A stretch of 64,000 nucleotides of DNA from Euhalothece natronophila Z-M001 (GTDB lineage: Bacteria > Cyanobacteriota > Cyanobacteriia > Cyanobacteriales > Rubidibacteraceae). The position numbers and the translations under genes were made by a program. Numbering within the stretch: the stretch's first letter is position 1; every line of letters starts with the position of its first letter. Shown one piece after another: positions 27,497 to 37,272 of this stretch. The notes beneath the pieces are model-generated. The model was given only the letters and a program-made list of their open reading frames with translations. It made no database searches and had not been told where the DNA came from. The stretch is from NCBI RefSeq assembly GCF_007904085.1, contig NZ_CP042326.1, positions 2,666,001-2,730,000 on the forward strand, in the 5' to 3' direction.

Positions 27497-28030
27497 ATGA
27501 AGTCAATTCTAGCACTACTTACATTTTCGGTGGCAGTTTTGTTGCCAGCTACTGGTAATACTCAAGGCTGTTATATGATTGATAAGTATGGAGAGCAGAT
27601 TGATCTAAGTTCGATCTGTGAAAAGAATGATAATTCTAGTGCTCCCACAGTAACTTCCACAGAGGGAGTTTTTGAATCCCCAATTAAACGCCATCAAGAT
27701 GGCATTCCAGTTATTGAGGTAAGTTTTAATGATCAAGAAACGGTGGAAATGATGGTGGATACTGGTGCTAGTGCAACTGTTTTACCCCCAGATGTAGCCG
27801 AAAGGTTGGGAATTGAACCAGAAAGAACTGTGCGTGCTAGTACACCTAGTGATAGGGAAGTTGAATTTCCAGCAGGGCGAGTGGCTTCAATGAATGCAGG
27901 AGGTGCAGTGGCGGAAGATGTAATGATTATTATTGCACCGGCTGTTTCCACGGGATTATTAGGACAAAACTTTTTTAGTCGCTATGATGTTTCTATTCGA
28001 GAAGATGTGGTCGAGTTTCGCGATCGCTGA
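27497..28030 (+). CDS. retropepsin-like aspartic protease, secreted
   Basis: A 177-residue protein with an N-terminal signal peptide (ILALLTFSVAVLLPATG). The second half is a single pepsin-like lobe: MMVDTGASATVLPPDVAERLG contains the active DTGA, and LLGQNFFSRYDVSI is the matching C-terminal strand. This is the clan AA, retropepsin-like family found as dimers in bacteria. Two Cys in the N-terminal part (GCYM, SICEK) may form a disulfide. It lies just after the TnpB element. Substrate unknown. Confidence 0.8.
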   Translation: MKSILALLTFSVAVLLPATGNTQGCYMIDKYGEQIDLSSICEKNDNSSAPTVTSTEGVFESPIKRHQDGIPVIEVSFNDQETVEMMVDTGASATVLPPDVAERLGIEPERTVRASTPSDREVEFPAGRVASMNAGGAVAEDVMIIIAPAVSTGLLGQNFFSRYDVSIREDVVEFRDR

Positions 28031-28073
28031 TCTCGGGTAAAACTTGATAATTAATATTCGCACTTCATTAGAT

Positions 28074-28116
28074 AAAAAAAATTCCCCCACTGACTGATCG
28101 CGCGATCGTCAGTGAG
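28074..28116 (-). terminator. intrinsic terminator of the petN operon
   Basis: On the minus strand CACTGAC-GATCGCGCGATC-AGTCAGTG forms a near-perfect stem followed by GGGGGAATTTTTTT. It ends the small gene at 28136. A close relative is at 5574-5617. Confidence 0.75.
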
Positions 28117-28175
28117 GAAACTAACCACTAATTTTTTATTTCCCCTTTTTATCCCGTGATTGGCGACGGCGATCG
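28074..28175. repeat. 3'-end/terminator cassette, copy 2
   Basis: Matches 5574-5688 through the coding tail (RQSRDKKGK), stop, spacer and terminator, in the same orientation. Here the tail belongs naturally to the small membrane protein, making this the likelier original. Confidence 0.7.
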
Positions 28176-28267
28176 CGCCACTCAATCACGGTGAGATAAA
28201 GAATGCCACCACTAAAGAAAATTAGTAGCACCAATCCAATCAAAAACAGCCAATTTAGGGGAGACAT
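28136..28267 (-). CDS. small single-helix membrane protein downstream of petN
   Basis: A 43-residue protein: MSPLNWLFLIGLVLLIFFSG starts one membrane helix, GGILYLTVIEW closes it, and a strongly basic tail RDRRRQSRDKKGK follows. It is too short for ordinary gene finders. A GTG at 28276, with GAGG about 7 bases before it, could add three residues. It lies about 20-25 bases after petN, so the two form an operon and probably share a thylakoid setting. It might be a small subunit of a photosynthetic or NDH-1 complex, but I cannot name it. Confidence 0.65.
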   Translation of the reverse strand: MSPLNWLFLIGLVLLIFFSGGILYLTVIEWRDRRRQSRDKKGK

Positions 28268-28288
28268 TCCTTCCACGATACACCTCTT

Positions 28289-28378
28289 CTAAAATCCGTT
28301 ACGCGCCCAAACCACCATAGTAATCGACCACGTAAATAAGGCGAGAAACATTACCCAACCTAAGGTTAAAATATCCAT
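28289..28378 (-). CDS. petN: cytochrome b6f complex subunit 8 PetN
   Basis: A 29-residue frame MDILTLGWVMFLALFTWSIT... ending VVWARNGF. This has the exact length and the strongly conserved MDILTLGW start and WxRNGF end of PetN. It is a single-helix subunit needed for assembly and stability of the b6f complex. It is so short that automatic calling easily misses it. A membrane-protein gene follows on the same strand. Confidence 0.93.
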   Translation of the reverse strand: MDILTLGWVMFLALFTWSITMVVWARNGF

Positions 28379-28537
28379 ATCCTAAATCACTTATTAAACA
28401 CTCTACTGGTGTATCATAGCAACTTCTCACAACAGAAGGAACAGGAAACAAGGAAAATTGCTCACTGTTCCGTTCTTAAGTTATCCCATTTTCAAAAAGT
28501 CAGGTTATATTAAATTCCCTCAACCCCCCTTTATTAA

Positions 28538-28781
28538 GCAGGGCTGTTTCATTCTCCTGAAATTCCCCTCAGGTGGGGAGATGGGGAGATAGGGAGATGG
28601 GGAGACAAAATCCCCTTCCAGCTTGGTTTGTGCTTCGTTCTAGACTTTAGGAAAAGAAGGCAATTTCGCAGCTTTTTCTTACTAAAAGGTAAAATCAGAA
28701 GAAATGATCGCGATCGCGCCACTCCATAGGGGTTTCAGGCGATCACTTTCAATTTTTACCCCGAGAATGAAACAGCCCTGC
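28538..28781. repeat. 244-bp unit bounded by 19-bp perfect inverted repeats
   Basis: GCAGGGCTGTTTCATTCTC at 28538-28556 recurs inverted at 28763-28781. Outside both arms are C-run/G-run and TTTATTAA blocks, so the similarity may extend. The interior has no gene. It could be a miniature element or the remains of one. Confidence 0.6.
28573..28604. repeat. tandem octamer array, four units of (AT)GGGGAG
   Basis: GTGGGGAG, ATGGGGAG, ATAGGGAG, ATGGGGAG follow one another. Short tandem arrays of this kind are scattered in cyanobacterial genomes. Confidence 0.7.
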
Positions 28782-28840
28782 CCTTTATTAAGGGGGGCGA
28801 AGGGGGGATCATCTAGTAGCACCAATTGTTCAAAATGGTA

Positions 28841-30274
<1,434 letters not shown>

Positions 30275-30278
30275 TTAT

Positions 30279-30330
30279 TTGTTATTGGTTATTTGTCATT
30301 GGTCATCAGTCATTAGTCATCAGTCATTGG
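30279..30330. repeat. degenerate heptamer repeat between chlL and chlN
   Basis: Units of the form GTCATTG/GTCATCA/GTCATTA follow each other, then ACAAAGG units to about 30352. These are the short tandem repeats typical of cyanobacterial intergenic DNA. They sit inside the chlL-chlN transcript. Confidence 0.75.
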
Positions 30331-30365
30331 TTTACAAAGGACAAAGGACAAAAAACTAAGGACAT

Positions 30366-31247
30366 TTACACCATTAAGGCTTCGAGTTCTTCACTTTCTT
30401 CCACAGGCGCACCTTTAGCACTGGCATTCTCGGCTGGATTGAGATAATAGTCAGAGAGTAAAGAGAAGAGATCGCGATCGGGTGCATCATTGGGAACCAC
30501 GCCTTCTGGGGCAGCTAAAAGCTGATCCGCAATATTGAGATAATACTGCGCTACTTCCTCTAACATCGGTTCCGTTTCTGCCATTTCAAAAATCGTTTTG
30601 CCTTTCACCCGAGACACTCGAATATCCTCAATCAAGGGCAGAATTTCTAAAACGGGCATCGGCACAGCTTCCGTGTATTTATTAATTAAATCCCGCTTAG
30701 AGGTGCGATTGCCAATTAAGCCAGCTAGACGGAGGGGATGAGTGCGAGATTTTTCCCGAATTGAGGCAGCAATGCGATTAGCAGCAAACAGGGCATCAAA
30801 GCCATTATCCGTGACAATCATGCAGTAATCTGAATAATTGAGAGGGGCAGCAAAACCGCCACAAACCACGTCACCGAGAACATCAAATAGAATTACATCA
30901 TATTCATCAAAAGCATTTAACTCTTTGAGCAGTTTTACGGTTTCACCAACCACATAACCGCCACAGCCAGCACCAGCAGGGGGGCCACCTGCTTCCACAC
31001 AGTCAACTCCACCATAGCCACGATAAATCACATCTTCTGGCCAAATATCCTCATAGTGAAAATCTTTTTCTTGTAGGGTGTCGATAATGGTGGGAATTAA
31101 AAATCCTGTGAGGGTAAACGTGCTGTCATGTTTGGGATCGCAGCCAATTTGTAAAACTTTTTTCCCGCGTTTTGCCAATGCTACCGAAATGTTGCAGCTA
31201 GTTGTGGATTTTCCGATACCGCCTTTTCCGTAAACAGATAACTTCAC
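30366..31247 (-). CDS. chlL: light-independent protochlorophyllide reductase ATP-binding subunit L
   Basis: A 293-residue NifH-like ATPase that passes electrons to ChlN-ChlB. The P-loop [11 protein letters not shown] starts at residue 6. The two cysteines that hold the bridging 4Fe-4S cluster appear in GAGCGGYV and [11 protein letters not shown]. It is the first gene of the operon; chlN follows 103 bases later, across a repeat. The enzyme is oxygen-sensitive and lets chlorophyll form in the dark. Confidence 0.97.
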   Translation of the reverse strand: MKLSVYGKGGIGKSTTSCNISVALAKRGKKVLQIGCDPKHDSTFTLTGFLIPTIIDTLQEKDFHYEDIWPEDVIYRGYGGVDCVEAGGPPAGAGCGGYVVGETVKLLKELNAFDEYDVILFDVLGDVVCGGFAAPLNYSDYCMIVTDNGFDALFAANRIAASIREKSRTHPLRLAGLIGNRTSKRDLINKYTEAVPMPVLEILPLIEDIRVSRVKGKTIFEMAETEPMLEEVAQYYLNIADQLLAAPEGVVPNDAPDRDLFSLLSDYYLNPAENASAKGAPVEESEELEALMV

Positions 31248-31609
31248 AGCGTTTTCCTCTTAAAATTAGGTCTTTAACTTAGTTGATTGCAATTATTACG
31301 TAATTACTTTGGAAATGAAAGCCTATTTTCAATTACCTAGTAATTTTATTAAGCGTAAAACGAATTCTTATATTTTATGAGGTTACAATAGCTCACTCAT
31401 TACTTCTGAAGCTTATTTTAAGATTTTAATTTTAGTTTTTGTACGCTAAAATAGAAATGGTAAACAAAAAACAAAAAATAAATTATTTTATTGTACTATT
31501 AAATAAAAAGCTCGCTCAAAAGGGCTTTGGAATGAGTTTTCTACTCAATTCACCCATTACACATAGCAGTTTATAAAGAATATTGACAATCTTTTTAAGG
31601 GATAACTCT
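31248..31609. other. divergent promoter region chlL/pilB
   Basis: AT-rich region of about 360 bases with no supported gene; it must hold promoters for chlL (minus) and the pil genes (plus). A 112-codon minus frame overlapping pilB is not credible. Confidence 0.4.
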
Positions 31610-31693
31610 ATGTCTGAGAGAACAATAAATGGATATCCTAAAGATAGACCACCAGAAAACTCATCGCTAATTGCCCAAAAGACAGTTAGGTAG
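31610..31693 (+). CDS. possible 27-residue leader ORF before pilB
   Basis: An ATG with AAGG about 10 bases upstream opens a frame MSERTINGYPKDRPPENSSL... that stops 22 bases before the chosen pilB ATG, which itself has no clear ribosome site. It may be a leader peptide or chance. No family recognised. Confidence 0.25.
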   Translation: MSERTINGYPKDRPPENSSLIAQKTVR

Positions 31694-31715
31694 TTTCCAA
31701 TCCGCAACCGCTTAT

Positions 31716-33740
31716 ATGGCACAAAATTCATCAGGTAACAAACGTCGCACCGCCTTAACAACTTTACGGGATTCTTCTCCGTTTGGAAATAAATTAATCC
31801 AAGCTGGTTATGCCAATAGCCAGCAAATTGAACAAGCAAGACAACAATTATCACAAGCAGAAGGTAAGCAATCTTTTGCTGAAGTGATTTCTTCTATTAC
31901 AGGCAAAGAATTACCCCCGGAACTTTACCGTCAATACAAGAAACACCATTTATTTGAACTCAAAATTTATTACGGGGTGGAATCTCTTGATCCTGAGGTG
32001 ACAAACCTAGAAGACTATGCGATTGAAGAGTTAATTGATGATGTGATTCCCCTTGATGCTTGTCGCCGTTATAAGTTATTGCCTTTAGCGAAACGAGAGA
32101 CACGCCCCCCTTCCTTAGTAGTAGGAATGGTTAACCCAGATGACCTAACAGCTCAGGATGATCTCACCCGCATTCTTCGTCCTAAGGGGTTAAAACCTCA
32201 GCGTGTGGTGATGACAGCTGAGGACTATGAAAAGGTCATTACCGAGTATTTAGATAAACAATCAGCTAAACAAGAAGAAGAAGCTGAAGAGGAGCAACTT
32301 GATGTTACTCAAGATATTGCTAACCTTGACATGGAAGGGTTAGAAGAGAGTAATGAAGAAGCAGATACCGATTTAGAAAATTCTTTAGGGAACCCTCAAT
32401 CTGCCCCCATTATTAATGTTGTAAATCGAATGTTAATTAAGGCTTTGCGAGAAGGCGTTTCCGATATTCATGTGGAGCCACAAGAAAAGTATGTTCGTGT
32501 GCGGATGCGACAAGATGGGGTGTTACAAAAATCATTTGATAACTTACCACTCAAAATTGCTCCCGCGATCGCGGCACGTTTTAAGATTATGGCTGACTTA
32601 GACATTGCTGAGCGTCGAATGCCTCAAGATGGGAAAATTCGTCGTAAATATAGGGGGCGAAATGTTGACTTTCGAGTCAGTACCTTACCCAGTCGCTATG
32701 GCGAGAAAATTGTGTTGCGGATTTTAGATAATAGTGCCACCCAATTAGGACTGGATAAGCTCATTACTGACCAAGAGAGTCTTGATACAGTGCGAGAAAT
32801 GGCAAGTCGTCCTTTTGGCTTAATTTTAGTAACAGGTCCCACTGGGTCAGGAAAATCCACTACTCTATATTCTGTGTTAGCCGAGCGCAATGATCCAGGC
32901 GTGAATATTAGCACTGCTGAAGACCCCATTGAATATGCTCTTCCCGGAATTACTCAGGTACAAGTATTGCGAGAAAAAGGCATGGACTTTGCCTCGATTT
33001 TACGGTCATTCTTGCGTCAAGACCCTGATATTATTCTGGTGGGAGAGACCCGAGATAAAGAAACCGCAAAAACAGCCATTGAAGCCGCATTAACAGGACA
33101 CTTAGTATTAACGACATTACACACGAATGATGCCGCGGGCGCGATCGCGCGTTTAGATGAAATGGGAGTAGAACCTTTTATGATTTCAGGATCATTAATT
33201 GGGGTTCTAGCTCAACGTCTAATGCGTCGTGTTTGTGATAAATGTCGCATTCCCTATAACCCAAGTCAAGAAGAACTCGCTCGTTTTGGTTTATCGGCGG
33301 CAAAAGAAGAAGAAATAACCTTCTATAAAGCCAATGTCCTCAAACCTGATGAAATTGAACCCGCCCGTCAAAAAGGAAAACTCTGCTCTAAATGTAATGG
33401 CACTGGCTATAAAGGGCGAGCTGGTGTTTATGAAATTATGCAGATGAGCGAAACTTTGCAGGGGTTAATTAATAGTGGCGCACCCACAGAACGGATTAAA
33501 GAAGCGGCAGTAGAAGAAGGAATGAAAACCCTTCTTGCCTATAGTTTAAACTTAGTTCGGGAAGGATATACCACACTTGATGAAGTAGAACGAGTGACCT
33601 TTACTGACTCTGGCTTAGAAGCAGAAATTAAAGCTAAACGTAAAAGTTCTTTAACTTGTAATACTTGCCAGGCAGAACTACAACCAGAATGGTTAGAGTG
33701 TCCTTATTGTTTAACGCCACGTTTTCCAGAGGATAATTAA
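31716..33740 (+). CDS. pilB: type IV pilus extension ATPase PilB
   Basis: A 674-residue GspE/PilB-type hexameric ATPase that powers pilus extension. The N-terminal T2SSE_N-like domain (about 20-165) is followed by an acidic linker and the ATPase core. Walker A GPTGSGKSTT lies near residue 390, the Asp box follows, Walker B LRQDPDIILVGETRD, and the His box TTLHTNDA. A tetracysteine (CDKC...CSKCNGTG) is near 520-570. The C-terminus has a further CNTC...CPYC ribbon. The ATG at 31716 gives MAQNSSGNKRRTALT; the frame opens with TTG at 31671. pilT follows. Confidence 0.94.
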   Translation: MAQNSSGNKRRTALTTLRDSSPFGNKLIQAGYANSQQIEQARQQLSQAEGKQSFAEVISSITGKELPPELYRQYKKHHLFELKIYYGVESLDPEVTNLEDYAIEELIDDVIPLDACRRYKLLPLAKRETRPPSLVVGMVNPDDLTAQDDLTRILRPKGLKPQRVVMTAEDYEKVITEYLDKQSAKQEEEAEEEQLDVTQDIANLDMEGLEESNEEADTDLENSLGNPQSAPIINVVNRMLIKALREGVSDIHVEPQEKYVRVRMRQDGVLQKSFDNLPLKIAPAIAARFKIMADLDIAERRMPQDGKIRRKYRGRNVDFRVSTLPSRYGEKIVLRILDNSATQLGLDKLITDQESLDTVREMASRPFGLILVTGPTGSGKSTTLYSVLAERNDPGVNISTAEDPIEYALPGITQVQVLREKGMDFASILRSFLRQDPDIILVGETRDKETAKTAIEAALTGHLVLTTLHTNDAAGAIARLDEMGVEPFMISGSLIGVLAQRLMRRVCDKCRIPYNPSQEELARFGLSAAKEEEITFYKANVLKPDEIEPARQKGKLCSKCNGTGYKGRAGVYEIMQMSETLQGLINSGAPTERIKEAAVEEGMKTLLAYSLNLVREGYTTLDEVERVTFTDSGLEAEIKAKRKSSLTCNTCQAELQPEWLECPYCLTPRFPEDN

Positions 33741-33855
33741 TCCCCATTAATTAAAAGAATTCTCTCAGTAAAAACCACGAAAAAAGAATAAGAAAAAAGC
33801 AAAAATGCTAGACTACTATTATTAAGGTTTCTCGGGAAAGAAGGAATTAAGAAAC

Positions 33856-34968
33856 ATGGAATTAATGATCGAAGACTTGATGGAACAGCTGGTGGAAAAA
33901 GGCGGTTCCGATATGCACATTCAAGCTGGCGCACCTGTTTATTTTCGCTATAACGGGAAACTGCAACCAGTTGGTGATGAACCCCTAACTCCTCAAGAAA
34001 CCCAACGTTTAATTTTTAGTATGCTTAATAATAATCAACGTAAGCAACTAGAACAAAGTTGGGAATTAGATTGTTCTTATGGGGTAAAAGGACTGGCTCG
34101 TTTTCGGGTTAATGTTTATAAAGAACGGGGATGTTACGCCGCTTGTTTACGGGCTTTATCTTCAAAAATTCCGAATTATGAAAAGTTAGGGTTACCAGAA
34201 GTGGTTAAAGAAATGGCTGGTCGCCCTCGGGGGTTAATTTTAGTGACTGGCCCCACTGGTTCTGGGAAAACTACCACCCTAGCAGCGATTTTAGACATGA
34301 TTAATCGTAGTCGCTATGAGCACGTTTTAACAGTAGAAGATCCTATTGAGTATGTTTTTCCCAATGAAAAATGTCTATTTCACCAACGACAAAAAGGGGA
34401 AGATACTAAAAGTTTTGCTGATGCTTTGAGAGCAGCTTTACGGGAAGACCCAGATATTATTCTTGTTGGTGAATTACGGGACTTAGAAACAATTTCTCTA
34501 GCGGTTACGGCAGCAGAAACTGGTCACTTAGTTTTTGGTACATTACATACCAGTTCTGCAGCGGCAACGGTTGACCGTATGGTGGATGTGTTTCCTGCCG
34601 ACCAACAAGAGCAAATTCGCGCACAATTATCAGGTTCTTTAATTGCTGTATTCAGTCAATGTTTACCGAAAAAACAAAATCCCAAGCCTGGGGAATTTGG
34701 ACGCGCTTTAGCCCAAGAAATTATGGTGGTTACTCCTGCCATTGCTAACCAAATTCGAGAAGGCAAAACCTCACAAATTTATTCCTCCATTCAAACTGGG
34801 ATGAAACTAGGAATGCAAACCATGGAACAGTCATTAGCCAATTGGGTGAATCAAGGTGTGATTTCTATGGAGGAAGCCCTCTCTAAAAGCAGTAAACCAG
34901 ATGAACTTTATCGTCTGACTGCAGGTGGCGCAGGTAAAACCAAAGCAAAAACAAATGCTCGTCGTTAG
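33856..34968 (+). CDS. pilT: type IV pilus retraction ATPase PilT
   Basis: A 370-residue ATPase that drives pilus retraction and twitching motility. Walker A GPTGSGKTTT near residue 133, Walker B REDPDIILVGELRDLET with the family AIRNLIRE-type region replaced near the end by LGMQTMEQSLANWV. The GTLHTSSA His box is intact. It lies 115 bases after pilB and 14 bases before pilC in one operon. Confidence 0.95.
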   Translation: MELMIEDLMEQLVEKGGSDMHIQAGAPVYFRYNGKLQPVGDEPLTPQETQRLIFSMLNNNQRKQLEQSWELDCSYGVKGLARFRVNVYKERGCYAACLRALSSKIPNYEKLGLPEVVKEMAGRPRGLILVTGPTGSGKTTTLAAILDMINRSRYEHVLTVEDPIEYVFPNEKCLFHQRQKGEDTKSFADALRAALREDPDIILVGELRDLETISLAVTAAETGHLVFGTLHTSSAAATVDRMVDVFPADQQEQIRAQLSGSLIAVFSQCLPKKQNPKPGEFGRALAQEIMVVTPAIANQIREGKTSQIYSSIQTGMKLGMQTMEQSLANWVNQGVISMEEALSKSSKPDELYRLTAGGAGKTKAKTNARR

Positions 34969-34982
34969 GGAGTTAGGGAGTT

Positions 34983-36203
34983 ATGGCGACTTATGTAGTA
35001 GAAGTTCAGGACGCAAAGGGAAAACGCACTAAGGAAAAAGTAACCGCAGAATCACCAGCCCAAGCGCAATTACTGCTACGGGGAAAATATCCGAAAATCG
35101 GACGGGCAAAAAAAGCAGGCCTTGAGCTTGATATGGATCTATCCGTGATCCAAGAGCGTTTTAGTAGTGTCGATGTTAAAGATAAGGCAATTTTTTCCCG
35201 TCAGTTTGCAGCGATGGTCAATGCTGGAGTGGGAATTGTGCGCTGTTTGGGAGTGCTTGCGGAACAGTCGGGAAATCCGAAAATGCGTAAGGCTCTCACA
35301 AGAATTAATAGTGATGTGCAGCAGGGGGTGAATCTCTCTGAAGCAATGAGCAGACATCCTCAATGCTTTGATCAGCTTTATATCAGTATGGTGGAAGCAG
35401 GAGAAGCTGGTGGGGTACTCGATGAGGTACTAAACCGTCTTGCTAAGTTATTAGAGGATATTGCTCGCTTAAAAGGGCAAATTAAGTCAGCAATGGCTTA
35501 TCCTGTGGCAGTTGGGATATTTGCCGTTGCGGTGTTTATTGGGATGACAGTGTTTTTGATTCCCATTTTTGCTGATATTTTTGAAGGGTTAGGGGCAGAG
35601 TTACCTGCGTTAACTCAGTTTATGTTGAACTTGAGTGATTTACTACGAAGCCCCATGGTATTGATTCCCATTGCGATTATTGGGGGAACTGTTTTTGCTC
35701 TCAGGCAATACTATAAAACACCCGTTGGACGGTTAAACATTGATTCGTTGATTTTAAAGATTCCTTTATTTGGAGAATTGACGGAAAAAAATGCAGTAGC
35801 TCGTTTCTGTCGAATTTTTGGAACTTTAACCCGCTCAGGGGTTCCCATTTTGAATAGCTTGGAGATTGTGCGCGATACTGCTGGCAATCAGGTTTATGCC
35901 AATGCCATTGAAGCCTCGAAACAGGAAGTACAACAGGGAGGCATGATTAGCCTTGCCCTACAACGAGAAGGGGTTTTCCCGCCACTTGCTATTCAAATGA
36001 TGAGCATTGGGGAGGAAACCGGGGAATTGGATGCCATGATGATGAAAGTGGCTGATTTTTATGAAGATGAGGTGGAACAAGCGGTTAAATCGCTTACCAG
36101 TTTAATTGAACCGATTATGATGGTGGGAGTTGCTGTCATGGTGGGGGTCATTCTATTGTCAATGTATCTCCCCATGTTTGAAATCTTTGATCAAATTCAA
36201 TAG
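34983..36203 (+). CDS. pilC: type IV pilus inner-membrane platform protein PilC
   Basis: A 406-residue protein of the T2SSF/PilC family. Two homologous GspF domains are visible (about 65-190 with FSRQFAAMVNAGVGIVRCL, and 270-395 with RFCRIFGTLTRSGVPILNSL). Three membrane helices follow the usual spacing (AMAYPVAVGIFAVAVFIGMTV, MVLIPIAIIGGTVFAL, IEPIMMVGVAVMVGVILL). It links the PilB/PilT motors to the pilus. The next gene begins 7 bases after its stop. Confidence 0.95.
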   Translation: MATYVVEVQDAKGKRTKEKVTAESPAQAQLLLRGKYPKIGRAKKAGLELDMDLSVIQERFSSVDVKDKAIFSRQFAAMVNAGVGIVRCLGVLAEQSGNPKMRKALTRINSDVQQGVNLSEAMSRHPQCFDQLYISMVEAGEAGGVLDEVLNRLAKLLEDIARLKGQIKSAMAYPVAVGIFAVAVFIGMTVFLIPIFADIFEGLGAELPALTQFMLNLSDLLRSPMVLIPIAIIGGTVFALRQYYKTPVGRLNIDSLILKIPLFGELTEKNAVARFCRIFGTLTRSGVPILNSLEIVRDTAGNQVYANAIEASKQEVQQGGMISLALQREGVFPPLAIQMMSIGEETGELDAMMMKVADFYEDEVEQAVKSLTSLIEPIMMVGVAVMVGVILLSMYLPMFEIFDQIQ

Positions 36204-36210
36204 TGGAATC

Positions 36211-36786
36211 ATGGCGATTAAACAGTTACAGTATGAGACATTACTAGCCGAGTATAGTAACCCAAAAAGCGCGATCGCGCTCCTCAGAAAATATCGACCT
36301 TATTTGGAAATGTTGCCCAGTTTGCGTCGTCCTGATGAGAGCGTAATTACCATTCCGCTTCCTTTAGCCCGATTACGACCTCCCAAAAGTAACTCAACGC
36401 AAGGTTATTTCCCGCCACCGCCAAAAACAGTACAACTCCCCTGTGATTTAGCCATTTTGACTTGTGATCCCGAATGGAAAATCAAAATGGGGGTGGAAAT
36501 TATGATTTTTATTCATCGCCCCCAAGAGGAGTTTTCGGAATTTTTGCGACGTTGGCGAGAAACAGAAACGTTCCTATCTCAAGAATATGAGTGGGTAATG
36601 CCACCCGGAAAAGAACATATTTTCAGTGAGGGTACGCAAAAAGCCTATCCTTTGTTTGTGGGCTTTGAGGAAACCTCAGAATTGATCCAGCGTGGGTTTA
36701 AAGGCTCAGGATTACCATTTCTCATCCAACCTGTGGAAGTTGCTTCCGAAGCGGAGGAAGAAGTACCTTCTTTCTTTCAGGCGTAA
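36211..36786 (+). CDS. conserved protein of unknown function after pilC
   Basis: A 191-residue soluble protein. The chosen ATG, 7 bases after the pilC stop, gives MAIKQLQYETLLAEYSNPKS. A longer frame from 36130 would overlap pilC and is unlikely. Features are a proline-rich ITIPLPLARLRPPKS...FPPPPKT stretch and an acidic C-terminus EAEEEVPSFFQA. No known domain is recognised. It may be part of the pil operon. Its last codons belong to a 45-bp direct repeat whose second copy is at 37227-37272. Confidence 0.65.
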   Translation: MAIKQLQYETLLAEYSNPKSAIALLRKYRPYLEMLPSLRRPDESVITIPLPLARLRPPKSNSTQGYFPPPPKTVQLPCDLAILTCDPEWKIKMGVEIMIFIHRPQEEFSEFLRRWRETETFLSQEYEWVMPPGKEHIFSEGTQKAYPLFVGFEETSELIQRGFKGSGLPFLIQPVEVASEAEEEVPSFFQA

Positions 36787-36801
36787 CTCCTGGCATCGGC
36801 T
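36757..36801 (+). repeat. 45-bp direct repeat flanking an inserted segment, copy 1
   Basis: GAAGAAGTACCTTCTTTCTT... through GGCATCGGCT matches 37227-37272 with one inserted A and one substitution. It spans the end of the gene after pilC. The copy at the right spans the end of the radical SAM gene. Confidence 0.8.
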
Positions 36802-36945
36802 TCCTTTGACCCTTAATAGCAGGATTCAAGCCTCGCCATTCTAGGGCGATTTCATTTGTTGTTTTGGTTTTCAACCCTCCAGAATCCTTCAGTCTGCACT
36901 GAGGGGTAGATGGAATCGCCTTCCTTGAAGGAAGGCGAGGATGTC
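36802..36945 (+). mobile_element. possible right-end remnant of an IS200/IS605-type element
   Basis: A hairpin CGCCTTCC-TTGA-GGAAGGCG (36915-36936) followed by AGGATGTCAA resembles the right ends of TnpB elements in cyanobacteria. No transposase gene remains. A second possible stem CGCC...GGCG lies near 36838. Family resemblance is from memory. Confidence 0.4.
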
Positions 36946-36976
36946 AAAGAAAATTGGGAAGCACAAAGGACTCGTT

Positions 36977-37222
36977 ATGAACATGAACTATACAACTGAG
37001 GAACGTCGCAAACTAGCTAAAGCTAATTTTGAAGCTGCCTTTTCTCATCTGGAAGATTTGATGGATCATCCTGAGAAAATTTCATCAATTCCAGATGGCG
37101 CGATCGTAATTCTGCCCACAGAAAATGAATGGGTAAATCAGCAGAATGAGGCGATTGGTACTCAATGGTCAAAAGAGGAAAATAGACCTCTCTATCGCAC
37201 TAATTACCAGCCACTTGGTTAA
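36977..37222 (+). CDS. small hypothetical protein inside the inserted segment
   Basis: An 81-residue soluble protein beginning MNMNYTTEERRKLAKANFEA; AAAGGA lies 7 bases before this ATG, which favours it over the one at 36941 inside the repeat. It is helical and charged at the start, then ISSIPDGAIVILPTENEWVN and a polar end. I do not recognise the family. It lies between two copies of a 45-bp repeat, so it was probably gained by insertion between two originally convergent neighbours. Confidence 0.6.
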   Translation: MNMNYTTEERRKLAKANFEAAFSHLEDLMDHPEKISSIPDGAIVILPTENEWVNQQNEAIGTQWSKEENRPLYRTNYQPLG

Positions 37223-37226
37223 AAAC

Positions 37227-37272
37227 GAAGAAGTACCTTCTTTACTTTCAGGCGTAACTCATGGCATCGGCT
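37227..37272 (+). repeat. direct repeat flanking an inserted segment, copy 2
   Basis: See copy 1 at 36757-36801. This copy covers the last codons of the radical SAM gene on the minus strand. Confidence 0.8.

Larger units (their letters stand above)
28379..28840. other. repeat-rich gap between chlN and petN
   Basis: No gene is supported in these 460 bases. They hold a long-distance 19-bp inverted repeat (28538-28781), a short tandem octamer array (28573-28604), G/C homopolymer runs and HIP1-like palindromes. The petN promoter should lie near 28380-28450. Confidence 0.5.

Noticed and set aside
28573-28620. CRISPR-like array
   Set aside because: The units are 8 bases long, contiguous and without spacers, so this is a simple tandem repeat. 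No Cas genes are in the window.
31516-31854. 112-codon minus-strand frame near the pilB start
   Set aside because: It overlaps the well-supported pilB N-terminus, has low-complexity hydrophobic and basic content, and no ribosome site or family resemblance.
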